Positions 33,863 to 44,655 of a stretch of DNA of 64,000 nt are shown piece after piece (the stretch's first letter is position 1; every line of letters starts with the position of its first letter). This DNA is from Pollenia angustigena (Eukaryota; Arthropoda; Insecta; Diptera; Polleniidae), in the NCBI GenBank assembly GCA_930367215.1, contig OV884056.1, positions 121,270,053 to 121,334,052 of the forward strand. Direction: 5' to 3'. The position numbers and the translations under genes are program-made. Below the pieces are notes generated by a model. That model was not told the DNA's origin, ran no database searches, and saw nothing but the letters and a program-made list of their open reading frames with translations.

Positions 33863-34304
33863 GAGTCAAGAATGAAAAATTATCAGTAAATTTTAATTAA
33901 TTTTCATGTTGTAAAATTCCTTTCTTCATAAAAATAATTTAATGAAAATTAAATTTGATGAACTTAAGCCTAATTAAAAATATTAAAAATTTGGATTAAA
34001 CTCTGCTAATTTTTTTCTTGAATGTGATTATACATTATGTTGTTAAAAAAGATTATATATGTATTTGATGATACGTCATTTTTAATTTTGTAAATAACTT
34101 CGTTATTTTTTAAGATAGAAGTTTAAAATTTTATAAAAATACATATGTATGTAACGTGAATCATAATCAACAAAAATTTTAAATTTTCAAATAATATCTA
34201 CATTGTTTTGCATTTAAGCTTACGATATGTGTTTTGTTTGTGAAAAAAATTATTTGATGCCTGTAAAAGGATCCCTTTTTCTTTCGTTAAAAAGACGTAC
34301 CTAA

Positions 34305-34465
34305 CATAGCGTTTACATTTGCCAGTACTGGCAAGACAGTAGCAATTCATTCAAACTTGTTCACTAATACATAAACACTTACAGCTATTTTGTTTTTGCA
34401 TTGTTTTGCCAACTAATATGTATATGCTTACTGTCTTGCCAGGACTGGCTAATGTAAACGCTGTG
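34305..34465. mobile_element. 161-bp PIF-type MITE with TAA duplication and paralogous empty sites
   Basis: Ends CATAGCGTTTACATT and AATGTAAACGCTGTG, with TAA outside both (34302-34304 and 34466-34468). The inverted arm near 36035 and the copy near 40045 read through without the element, confirming the insertion. Confidence 0.82.
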
Positions 34466-34719
34466 TAAATGCTGAAATTATTAAGAAAAAAAAAAAAAAT
34501 AGCCACAAGAATTTGTTGGTATTTTGTGCTTGTAAAAATATTTTTGTTTCTGTACCAATCGCGTCGGTGGGTTTTTTTCCCTTTGAAAACACTTTTCTTA
34601 AGTAAGTAAAAATATTTAAAAAACAAGTTAAAAAAGTTTTGTTTTTCTACAATTTATGTGTAATCCTATACAGATAAAAGCAAATGTGACAGCAGGTTCC
34701 AATTTTTTCCCAAATTAAA

Positions 34720-35180
34720 ACTGGTGATTCTTCCAATTTTCCAAAAACTTCACTTGTTTATAGAAATCTCGAAATCGACAAAAGATATGAACATGCCGAA
34801 ATATTTGAAACACTTTTCAATAATTTTCGAGACAGGTTTCAAGATTTTGTAATTTTACAACCGCTATTAGATCGTTTCGAAAACCCTTTTCGTTGCGATG
34901 TAAGCAATTTCGAATTTGATATTCAATCAGAACTAATCATACTACGAAGCGAAGTAAATGCTTTAGACGAAAATAATATTGTAGAGTTCTGGAAAGATTT
35001 GGATGGCGAGTTCTATCCTGAACTGAAAAAAATTCATTTAAGTGCCTCTCTTTATTCGGCACTACTTACCTATGCGAACAAATTTTTTCGGATTTAAAAT
35101 TTATTTGTTCCAAGCAACGTAAATTAAATTAAGTTCTTCCCATTTGAAAAGCATTCTGCTATTACGAGACTGCCATTAAA
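34720..35180 (+). pseudogene. hAT transposase C-terminal fragment (palindrome left arm)
   Basis: Translates in pieces to SLVYRNLEIDKRYEHAEIF, FRCDVSNFEFD and VEFWKDLDGEFYPELKK. These are the same residues as the end of the better copy at 37691-39365, with frame changes near 35030 and 35120. It is the C-terminal dimerisation-domain side of a hAT transposase. There is no start or catalytic region. Confidence 0.75.
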
Positions 35181-35284
35181 GTATAAATTTAGAAGATTTT
35201 ATTTTAAAACTGCAGTTTTAAAATCAGCGATATTGAATTGGTAAAGAACTGCTACACATTTTCTAGCAACACAATTTTGTTCCC

Positions 35285-35790
35285 TTGTGTTATACAACTT
35301 ATAAAATAAAATCTTCTAAATTTATACTTCTATGGCAGTTTCGTAATAGCAGAATGCTTTTCAAATGGGATGAACTTAATTTACGTTGCTTGGAACAAAT
35401 AAATTTTAAATCCGAAAAAATTTGTTCGCATAGGTAAGTAGTGCCGAATAAAGAGAGGCACTTAAATGATTTTTTCAGTTCAGGATAGAACTCGCCATCC
35501 AAATCTTTCCAGAACTCTACAATATTATTTTCGTCTAGAGCATTTACTTCGCTTCGTAGTATAATTAGTTCTGATTGAATATCAAATTCGAAGTTGCTTA
35601 CATCGCAACGAAAAGGGTTTTCAAAAAGGTCTAATAGCGGTTGTAAAATTACAAAATCTTGAAACTGTCTTGAAAATTATTGAAAAGTGTTTCAAATATT
35701 TCGGCATATTCATATCTTTTGCCGATTTCGAGATTTCTATAAACAAGTGAAGTTTTTGGAAAATTGGAAAAATTACCAGTTTTAATTTGG
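35285..35790 (-). pseudogene. hAT transposase C-terminal fragment (palindrome right arm)
   Basis: Inverse of the fragment at 34720-35180. The open part (35299-35502) reads FGTTYLCEQIFSDLKFICSK and SSSHLKSILLLRNC, the conserved hAT C-terminal dimerisation signature. A frameshift near 35500-35670 separates it from the FETLFNNF part. Confidence 0.75.
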
Positions 35791-36112
35791 GAAAAAATTT
35801 TACCCTTTTGTCACATTTGCTTTTATCTGTAAAAGATTACACATAAATTGTAGCAAAACAAAACTTTTTTAACTTGTTTTTTAAATATTTTTACTTACTT
35901 AAGAAAACTGTTTTCGAAGAAAAAAAAAAAAACCCACCGACGCGATTGGTACAGAAACAAAAATATTTTTACATGCCCAAAATACCAACAAATTCTTGTG
36001 GCTATTTTTTTTCTTAATAATTTCTGCATTTAGGTACGTCTTTTTAACGAAAGAAAAAGGGACCCCTTTACAGGCATCAAAGAATTTTTTTCACTAACAA
36101 AACACATCGTTA

Positions 36113-36553
36113 GTTCCCAGCAGAAACTTTACTTACCTGGTAAGTTAGCAAGTAATGTTGGAGAAAAGTAAACACTACTTATTTTTCGGCTGAATAACTA
36201 CTTATTTTTGTTCGAGGTGTCCACAGAATTCAGTACTAATAATACACTTACTAGAAGTCAAAAAATATCTAGTTATTATTTAACTGCGAGTAAGTGGAAT
36301 TTTAAGTACTAACCAGTAAGTAAATATTCTGTACTGAAAACAACACAACTAAAAGGTAGTTATTGAGCTGATTATTAGTAAGCAAATATTCAATAGTGAA
36401 AATAATACAAGTAATAGGTAGTTGCTGAAGTCATTATTAATAAATACGTATTGAAGTTTTCGGAATAATGACAATTGTAATGACAGCTACTTACAAGGTA
36501 ACGTATGAAATAACTACCACCTATTACTAAAAATCAAAAAGTTTTTCCTGGGT
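36113..36553. mobile_element. MITE inserted in the palindrome right arm
   Basis: Present between CGTTAG and TTAAATGC, which are contiguous in the copy near 40119. Ends CCCAGCAGAAACTTT and AAAGTTTTTCCTGGG are imperfect inverses. Interior is rich in AAGTAGTTATT-type motifs. The exact target duplication is unclear (T-rich). Confidence 0.65.
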
Positions 36554-36974
36554 TTAAATGCAAAACAATGTAGATATTATTTGAAAATTACAAATTAATA
36601 AAATACAATATTTTTTCCTTAATAATATATAAGAAACGCATTTTTATCTGAAATATTAAAAATTGATTTTAAATCTCAAATAATTACCATTTTACAAAGT
36701 TCTTTGCTTTGCATGTAAACTCATGAAATGTTATATTATTCTACATTTAAGTCTTAAAATTTAAACTTTAAATAAAAATTGCACGCAAGGCATTGGATGT
36801 TACCAAAATCATTTTTGGCCGCACAATATTTTTTGAGTGTTAGCTGAAACAAAATAATATAGCATCCGCTAGACATGTGCATTTGTCGAAGTCACATCGA
36901 CGACTAAATTGAAGAGCATAAAAAAATGTCTAAGTATTGGTGTGCACAATTGTGCAAAGAAATGGAAATCCCTG
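36553..36974 (-). repeat. Internal copy of the hAT long terminal segment
   Basis: Matches 41355-41727 in the same orientation and 31151-31511 in inverse. It ends in GGAAATCCCTG at 36974. It contains decayed transposase N-terminal codons (ASNALRA-like region) but no usable frame. Confidence 0.75.
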
Positions 36975-37169
36975 GCAGGCATTTCCAAAAATTTTTGGTT
37001 GTGTATTAGTGAGTACCAGAGAGTAAAAAAATTGAGAGAATGCATTCATTTACAGCCGATATAAAATGTTAGTAATATATTTTATAAGTTGTATATCACA
37101 AAGGTACAAAATAAAATTTTTTTGTGTTGATAAAATATTTGTAGCAATTCTTTACCAATTTAATGTCGC

Positions 37170-37610
37170 TGATTTTAAAACTGCACCTTTTTTTTATTCG
37201 GAAGCTTTTTGACTCTAAATCAGTTTCAAATATCTTATAAACAATTGTAAAAAATAAAGATTTTATTGCACGCATATCACAGCTGATAGAAAAAAGTGCA
37301 GTTTTAAAATCAGCAACATTGAGTTGGTAAAGAACGGGGGGGTGATTTAAAACCACGTGAGATCAGGCCATGATGGCTTTATCGCCCATTCAAATGAAAA
37401 AAAAAATAAAGACTTTATCTGCCTCTTGAATGAGAGATAAAGCCATCATGGCCTTATCTCACATGGTTTGAAATCATCCCCCCCCCCCCGTTCTTGACCA
37501 ATTCAATGTTGCTGATTTTAAAACTGCACTTTTTTCTATCAGCTGTGATTTGCGTGCAATAAAATCTTTATTTTTTACAATTTAAATTACAATAAAATTT
37601 TCTATCAACA
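37170..37610. repeat. Inverted repeat with a G/C-capped hairpin MITE at its centre
   Basis: The outer arms (about 37240-37336 and 37490-37583) share GTTTTAAAATCAGCAACATT in inverse. Between them lies a hairpin of about 155 bp (37337-37490) with arms containing GGCCATGATGGCTTTATC, ending in a G-run on the left and a C-run on the right. The outer arms also match sequence at the palindrome centre near 35225. Confidence 0.7.
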
Positions 37611-37690
37611 CAAAAAATGTTTAATTTTGTTCCCTTGTGTTATACAACTTATAAAATAAAATCTTCTAAATTTATACTTTTATGGCAGTT

Positions 37691-39365
37691 TCCTAATAAT
37701 AGAATGCTCTTCAAATGGGATGAACTTTATTTATTACGTCGCTTGGAACAAATAAATTTTAAATCCGAAAAAATTTGTTCGCATAGGTAAGTAGTGCCGA
37801 ATAAAGACAGGCACTTAAATGAATTTTTTTTTAGTTCAGGATAGAACTCGCCATCCAAATCTTTCCAGAACTCTACAATATTATTTTCGTCTGGAGCATT
37901 TACTTCGCTCCGTAGTATGATTAGTTCTGATTGAATATCAAATTCGTAGTTGCTTACATCGCAACGAAAAGGGTTTTCGAAAAGATCTAATAGCGGTTGT
38001 AAAATTACAAAATCTTGAAACCTGTCTTGAAAATTATTGAAAAGTGTTTCAAATATTTCGGCATATTCATATCTTTTGTCGATTTCGAGATTTCTATAAA
38101 CAAGTGAAGTTTTTGGAAAATTGGAAAAATCACCAGTTTTAATTTGGGAACAAATTAGAAAAAGTTTTGTTTTAAAATTGTGAATGATTTTTGACAAGAC
38201 GCATATATTGCGTTCTTTTCCTTGCAATTCCAAATTTAGTTCATTTAACATACTTGTATCTGCCAAAAAAGCTAAGTCTAAAATAAAATTATTGTCTTTT
38301 AAACACTGTACTAAAACTATTTCTATTTTCTCAGTTTCTAGGAACTGAATAACTTCTTCTCTTAAATCATAAAGTCTATTCAGGCAATCACCGCGACTTA
38401 GCCACCGAACTTCTGTAAACATTTTCAGGTCACAGATCCTAGCATTTTTATTTTTTAAAAAGGTTACAAATTTTCGGTGGGTAAGCGCTTGATGTCCGCC
38501 TCGAATTTTATTTATTATGTCCTCTGCTGTCTTCATAGCTGGGGTATCACTTATGAATTTCGATGCAAGAGCGGTCTGATGAATTATGCAGTGAAAATTA
38601 TGAACTACAAATTTGTGTTTTTTTAAGCCCATTATATTTGCCCAATATTACATTCGCTCCATCTGTGCAGACTCCAGCAAATTTGTTTATGTCTACAATG
38701 GAAAGAAGCTTTTCTGTGACAACGTCATACAACAACGTACCAGTTACATTTCCATAAAATGTTTCTAAAGTAAACATTGACTCAAAAATGGTATATTCGC
38801 TGTCTACGCATCGAATACAAATTACAAGTTCACACAGATCATTTATGTCAGTGCTTTCGTCCAAACAAATTGAAAAAAATTCGCAATTAATTACTTTTTC
38901 CCTAATTGCAGATTCTACACATGCTCCTAATTGAACAGTACGACGGCCTACAGTTTGACTGGACAGGGGAAAGAGACTCTATAAATTTAGTGTTGTAATT
39001 AAGCCTTTCCCAAATTTTTTTCAGCAATTGCTTGATAAAAACACCATCCCACAATGGTCTTCCTTTCTTAACAATTTCCAATATCACTAAATTTGAAATC
39101 TCCTTTTTCAATTTGGGAACTGATTTTTGTTCATAAATTTCTTCTTCTAATAACCATTTTTCAATTTTTCTAAAAAAATGGTTTTATTTTTATAAAACAG
39201 GTCTTCTCTTTCCTTATCATTTAAATTATTTATATTATTATGAAAACGATCGCAATGCCGTTTTATAACATATTCCGTTCCTTCCTTAAATGCTGCATGG
39301 CATATAAGGCATTGGATGTTACCAAAAGCGTTTTTGAACGCACAATATTTTTTAAGTGCCATCAT
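37691..39365 (-). pseudogene. hAT transposase with BED-type finger (GTF2IRD2/ZBED-like), broken
   Basis: From the N-terminus, 39147-39365 carries a C2H2 BED-like finger (CLIC, then a paired H-x4-H). 38902-39111 continues with an ISNLVILEIVKKGRPL-type stretch. 38598-38890 holds DESTDINDL and CTDGANV, the first two acidic catalytic positions of the hAT RNase H fold. 37727-38632 holds HCIIHQTALASK, the insertion domain, and the C-terminal FGTTYLCEQIFSDLKFICSK dimerisation signature. Frame changes lie near 39111-39147, 38865-38902 and 38600-38632. The last part ends early at 37727, although similarity continues to about 37691. It would cut and paste elements with CAGGG ends and 8-bp duplications, as seen at 31151 and 41727. 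Its own 5' end is the terminus at 39445. Confidence 0.88.
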
Positions 39366-39445
39366 AAAGTTTTTTCTGTTAACCTAAAACAAAAATATGT
39401 ATTAGTAGTGGTATACACAATTATGCATAGAAATGGATTTCCCTG

Positions 39446-40153
39446 ATCTATTTATTCAAAAATAAAATAAATTACATGAGAATTATAACGTGAAAAAGTT
39501 ATTTTAGTAAAAAGTTAGGGTATTCATAGTGGTAAGTAAAATAGAAAGGGTATTCACGTTGTTGTGCATACATTTTAATTCTAGCTAATGGTATATCATA
39601 TCTTTTTACAAAATACCAAATGCGCACCTGAGTTTGCCTGCAAAAATGTATAGTCATTATGGCAGGTCAAAGTTACGTTAAATAAATACCATAAATTAAT
39701 AAGGTTAACTCTTTGTACTCGTTCATGTAATTGTAGCATAAAAAAGTAAGCAATACAAAAAGTGCGAAACAATAAAGTTTCATTAATACATCAATAAAAC
39801 ACATCTTCTTCCCCAAACATTTTACCTGCTGTCACATTTGCTTTTATGTGTATAGGTTTATACATAATTGTAGGAAAACAAGACTTTTTTAACTTGTTTT
39901 TTAAATATTTTTACTTACTTAAGAAAAGTGTTTTCAAAGAAAAAAACCCACCGACGCGATTGGTACAGAAACAAAAATTGTTTTTCAAGCACAAAATACC
40001 AACAAATTCTTGTGGTTTTTTTTTCTTAATAATTTCTGCATTTAGGTACGTCTTTTTAACGAAACAAAAAGGGACCCTTTTACAGGCATCAAATAATTTT
40101 TTTCACAAACAAAACACATATCGTTAGCTTAAATGCAAAACAATGTAGATATT
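39446..40153 (-). repeat. hAT-derived non-coding segment
   Basis: 39830-40153 matches the palindrome arm (35790-36112), including CCCACCGACGCGATTGG and the TACAGGCATCAAA string. The part 39446-39830 has no recognised content beyond A+T-rich DNA. Confidence 0.55.
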
Positions 40154-41332
40154 CAGGGGTGTCATAGAAACCAATTTTATTGGAATTGGATTTGAAACCG
40201 ACAAAAAAAATACGTTTTTGTCATGAAATCCAATGTTGTCGGTTTTTTGTTCGAACTTAAATTAGTGTCGGTTTTACGTGTCACAGAAACCAATATTATT
40301 GGATTTTTATTGAAAACAAACCAAGCAGCTTACAGCTCTTGTTTTTTTATTGGAAATACAAATAGTTTTGAAAAGCTTAATTTTTTTATTTAATTTTTTC
40401 AACCGTTAGATTTTTTGCATAGATGGAAGTAAATAAAATTGTTAAAATAGAATTTTTTGCATGTCTCCGGCAGCGGGTTGCTGCAAACTCGCAAAAGTCT
40501 TCTCCTCACTTTTTCAGCAAATATGCAACAACAGCAATTTATTATTATATACATTTTATGGCTTGTTTAAAATATGGATAAATTTCGCGAATTTCTGTGA
40601 TTTTTGCAAACTTTTTTATGCTATTTTCAGACATTTTATTTTTTAAAACCCATTTATCGAATTCAAATAATTTTTAGGGGTTGTTTCCAATTTTGCAATT
40701 TTTTGCGAATTTAAGCCATGTTCGCGATAGAAGCGTTTTTTCTTCTTATATTTATGGTTCTTTACAGCTTTAACGAATTTTAATAAATATTAAACGTTGT
40801 TTTCATGCCCATGTTTGCAAATGTTTGCGAATTTCCGCTAATTTAACAATTTTTACCGAATTTTCGTCATTCCTTATAGTTTTAGGCACTTTTAATCTAT
40901 TTTATGGCTTGTTTGAAATATTAAAAATTTTCGCGAATTTCCGCGATTTTCGCAAACTTTCCGAATTTTTGCGCAGTTTTGCTGCTTTTTCGTCGCAAAC
41001 TATATAAATAATTTTTTTTGGTCTTTTAATAAATTCGCTTTATATTTTAACAAAACAATAAAATTATACAAATGCAAATATTATAACGACGGCATTTATT
41101 TCATATGTTTACTGTTTTACCATTCTTATTTTCTTTTTATTAAAAACAACCAAAAATTGCATTTAAATAGGTAAACACATGCTACAAAACATAAAACAGA
41201 TAATTCGAATATCGTTTTTATTTGTATTCGAAAATAACAAAACCGACTTGTTTTCATGACACCAAATTAAACCAATATTGGTTTACAAAACCGACAAAAA
41301 GCAAAACCGACTTGGATTCTATGACACCCCTG
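40154..41332. mobile_element. 1.2-kb TIR element inserted in hAT sequence, ATT duplication
   Basis: CAGGGGTGTCATAGAA at 40154 is inverted at 41317-41332. ATT flanks both ends, and the uninterrupted paralogue at 36565-36580 (GATATTATTTG) confirms the empty site. Subterminal AAACCGACAAAAA motifs recur in inverse. The interior has repeated TTTGCGAATTTCCG-like units but no transposase. Confidence 0.82.
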
Positions 41333-41354
41333 ATTATTTGACAATTACAAATTA

Positions 41355-41727
41355 TTAGAATACAATATTTTTTCCTTAATAATATCTGTTAACGCATTTT
41401 ATCTGAAATTTTAAAAATTGATTTTAAATCTCAAATAATTACCATTTTACAAAGTTCTTTGCTTTGCATGTAAACTAATGAAATGTTATATTATTCTACA
41501 TTTAAGTCTAAAAATTTGAACTCTAAATAAAAATTGCACGCAAGGCATTGGATGTTACCAAAATATTGTGTCCGCACAATATTTTTTGAGTGTTTGCTGA
41601 AACAAAATAATATAGCATCCGCTAGACATGTACACTTGTCGAAGTCACATCGACGACTAAATTGAAGAGCATAAAAATATGTGTAAGTTTTGTTTTGCAC
41701 AATTGTGCAATGAAATATAAACCCCTG
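41355..41727 (-). repeat. Right long terminal segment of the composite hAT
   Basis: Inverse of 31151-31511 with moderate divergence. Ends CCCCTG at 41727, followed by the target duplication GTTTAGAG. Confidence 0.8.
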
Positions 41728-41865
41728 GTTTAGAGCAACGATCATCACACACACACAACACGAAACAATTGTAAAAAGCCATAATTTCATTCAGTTGTAT
41801 GCTAGCTTTCAAAGAAGCAGTTCGTCGTCGCTTTTGTTGTTAAAAAACAAAAACACATAGTTAAT

Positions 41866-42996
41866 CACCCTTATTCTATTTGGCGTCGTCAACAGTTGAC
41901 AACGCCGTTTTTTATGTTTTGTTTCAATTTCGTATTCCCGTTGGCAATATTACCATATTTCGATGACTGTTAACATATGTTTGGTATTTTCTAAGAAAAA
42001 TTGGCGTTGCTGTTGCCTTAAATTGCCCTTGATTTTGTCGTCGGCATTTTTAGTGTTGTCTTATGCTGCTTTGTGTCGTGTTTTAAAAAATTTACGTTAT
42101 GGTTGGCTGCAATTTTGATTTCTACGGCGGTTTTGATATTTTTCTTCATTTGTGTTGTGTTTTGATATATTTTTTGTGGATATAATTGAAAAAATTCAAA
42201 TAACAACTACGTGCCAGTTCGAGAAGCTAGTGGAAGAGCTTGTAAAAAATCCATTACTAGTCAGAGAATTATGCAGGGTCTGTTTTCCTAATAAATTAAA
42301 TATCCCTTGTGATTTAAGAAGAGATGGTGGTCTTGTTTTTTTTTTTTTGGAGCTAAAATTTTGATGTGGGTTCCGTCCACACAGCCAATTACACCTGGAA
42401 ATGCTGCTTTTCAAAGAAATGCCACTTTAATTTATCCATTGTGGACAAAGTTTGTGTTGTTTTAAACTTGTGGCTGGGACAGTCAAAAGTTGAAATAATT
42501 TCCAACGCTGAGCTGGTACGATCCCTGGGCCAAAAAACGCAATGTTGCTGCAAATATATTGTGTTTGGAACAAACGTTCCCTTTTTCAATGAGGCTCTAC
42601 TATTTCCAACACATGTTTAAAATAAAGTTTATTCAGCCGAAAATAACTTTCAAATCTTAATCCATTAGGCACTTGGGAATATTTAATATTATAATAAAAA
42701 AAAATTTTATTTAAACATTATTTTCTTTTACAAACTAATTTTTATTTAACTTAAAATTTTGCATAAACAGCACAGAATTTTGTTTTTCTTATAAAAAAAG
42801 TAAACAAAATTAATCAGATGATTTTAATATTAGAGATGTGTGCTGTATTTTATTAATTTTATCGATAAATAGTCAACGGCGTCATAATACTCTTACAAAA
42901 TACTAATTTAACATAGAATTGATGTTGTCTTTGATAAGAATTGCCGTTGCCTTAAAATTGCCGTTGTTATTGCCGACGCCAAATAGAATAAGGGTG
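41866..42996. mobile_element. PIF/Harbinger element remnant
   Basis: CACCCTTATTCTATTTGGCG at 41866 is inverted at 42977-42996. On the minus strand, decayed coding holds a TLRFLAQGSYQ-like stretch near 42540 and the clear signature FPGVIGCVDGTHIKIL at 42350-42400. This is the first catalytic Asp region of the HARBI1-type DDE transposase. Several stops and frame changes separate them, and the third catalytic residue region was not found. The flanking trinucleotides are AAT and TAT, so the target duplication has mutated or the ends are slightly misplaced. Confidence 0.75.
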
Positions 42997-43183
42997 TATG
43001 TCTCAAACGAGTAAATTTATATTCCTCTCTTTTCCAGAATTGGTGTTTCATTCATTGTTACCAACTTGTTTTTATAGACTTCCCGTCAAATCACACTACA
43101 AAAACCGCTAAATTTTTTATTTAGCTTAAAATGTTTTAAAAATATCGCTAAATTCTAAATATTTTGTAAAATGCTTATACAAA

Positions 43184-44655
43184 TCTGTGGCCGTATGGAA
43201 AAACTAGATAACTCCATTTTTTGAAAACACGAGAAAAACACATTTAAAGTTTTAAACATATTTCGCTAATTATTTCATATGAATTTATGTTATTATGCAT
43301 GCGCATTAAACAAAACAATATTTTAGATTCAGTTAAAGATTTACCATTAAACTGATTTTTGGGCCTTAAAACCCAAAATCAATGTCACTTATCTTGTTTT
43401 TTCGAAAAATGGAGATAACTAGTTTTTCCGAAAAAATTTTTTTTTCTTAAATTATATTAGTATTTTATGGAATTAAGGCAACTTAAGTATGACTTAACTT
43501 GGTAATAAGATCGTTTTTTAGTTTAGCTGACCAAAAACACTGTCTTATATTATTGTTTAAGCATATTTTTTTTTAATTTGCGAAAAAAATATGCCGTCAA
43601 AAAGTTGTGGATCATTTCCTTTTTTCTTTCTTTAGTCCTATTTTCATCCATACATGATCTAAACACTAAATCCGCTATCAGATTAGAGTTACGACAAAAT
43701 TGCATTTATATATATACCAGAGCACCGTGTAAAATGCATCTAATTTGCAAAAATCTAAGTTATTTACATACAAAGATGATGTACTTGGCATAAGAAAAAA
43801 TTTGATACCCATATTGCCCTATTTAACACGAAGGGCTACCACCCCATTGCATTTTTGTCAAAACGTGAACTAGCACGAATTTCAAAAAAAATCTGAGACA
43901 CGTATTTAATTAAATCGACTAAAGATTAAAATATGTCAATTTCGCATTTTTATTACAAACAACCCCGAACAAAAAGTACAAAAACCGTTCTTTTTTATAG
44001 AATATCCTTAAAAAAAAGGACATGGGTGATCTTCCTTGGACAAATTGTGCATACAGTTGGAAGCGTCTTAAAAAACCTTTCTTATGATTTCCATATTGTA
44101 TATAGTGGTAAGGAAACAGATCCTCAAATTAACAAAACATGCAAATATACCCTTTTTCAAAATGGTCCAGCTCACGAGAGGTCAGAGCTGGATCCGAAAT
44201 ATTTAAGTCAAAGGTTCATTTTTAGCAGGGTACATCGAGCACTTTTTTGGTGAGTCGCTCTAATATGTATATAAAGAATTCATATAATATTCTTTGAATT
44301 CTCAGGAGTTGCAATTTTTATGTTCAACATTCTGATCCAAAGAACTTGCGACCCGAAGTTGTTCTATTTCGCTCTTTCTCTCTTAGTTTTCGAAACAACG
44401 TCGTTTTAAACTTCTAATTTTTCTGTTTTATCTGGGAGTTATCTTGTTTTTTCAAAAAATGCATGGAGTTATCTAGTATTTACATAAAAATTGGCATTTT
44501 TCTGATTTTTGATTTTCAAATAACTTTTAAATGAGACACTATATCAAAATTTCGAACTGACAGAGTGATAGTAAATGAAACATGCTTTCTATTTTTGGTG
44601 TTATCTCAGTTTACGAAAAAAGTAAAGTTAACTAGTTTTTCCATACGGCCACAGA
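43184..44655. mobile_element. 1.5-kb TIR element of unknown superfamily
   Basis: TCTGTGGCCGTATGG and the next 9 bases at 43184-43207 are exactly inverted at 44632-44655. Motifs like GGAGATAACTAGTTTTTCC recur inside at 43408 and 44465 in both orientations. The open frame at 43933-44253 (106 codons) has no recognisable family. No clear target duplication. Confidence 0.65.

Larger units (their letters stand above)
32850..34005. repeat. Inverted SINE-like composite with tRNA-like heads
   Basis: Order: A (32850-33043), B (33044-33287), inverted A (33288-33477), spacer C (33478-33608), inverted B (33609-33858), inverted A (33859-34005). The A block contains ATGAAAATTAATTAAAATTT-type sequence and occurs three times. 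The structure suggests two SINE-like units in opposite orientation, one with a duplicated tail. Confidence 0.7.
34177..36592. repeat. Large palindrome built from hAT sequence
   Basis: The left arm (34177-about 35225) and right arm (about 35275-36112, continuing at 36553-36592) are inverted copies around a short centre near 35230-35280. Both carry the same C-terminal hAT transposase segment and its neighbouring non-coding sequence. Each arm holds its own later MITE (34305-34465 on the left, 36113-36553 on the right), so the palindrome predates those insertions. Confidence 0.8.
31151..41727. mobile_element. Composite hAT element with long inverted ends and an 8-bp target duplication
   Basis: CAGGGATTTCC opens at 31151 and CCCCTG closes at 41727. 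GTTTAGAG lies directly outside both ends (31143-31150 and 41728-41735), the 8-bp duplication expected for hAT. The terminal 360-370 bp (31151-31511 and 41355-41727) are inverted copies that include decayed N-terminal transposase sequence. Two more right-type ends lie inside (36974 and 39445), so the 10.6-kb unit consists of nested or rearranged hAT copies. Internal palindromes and MITEs are listed separately. Confidence 0.78.

Noticed and set aside
43933..44253. 106-codon frame as a host gene
   Set aside because: It sits inside a TIR element and has no recognised domain. Kept only as a finding.
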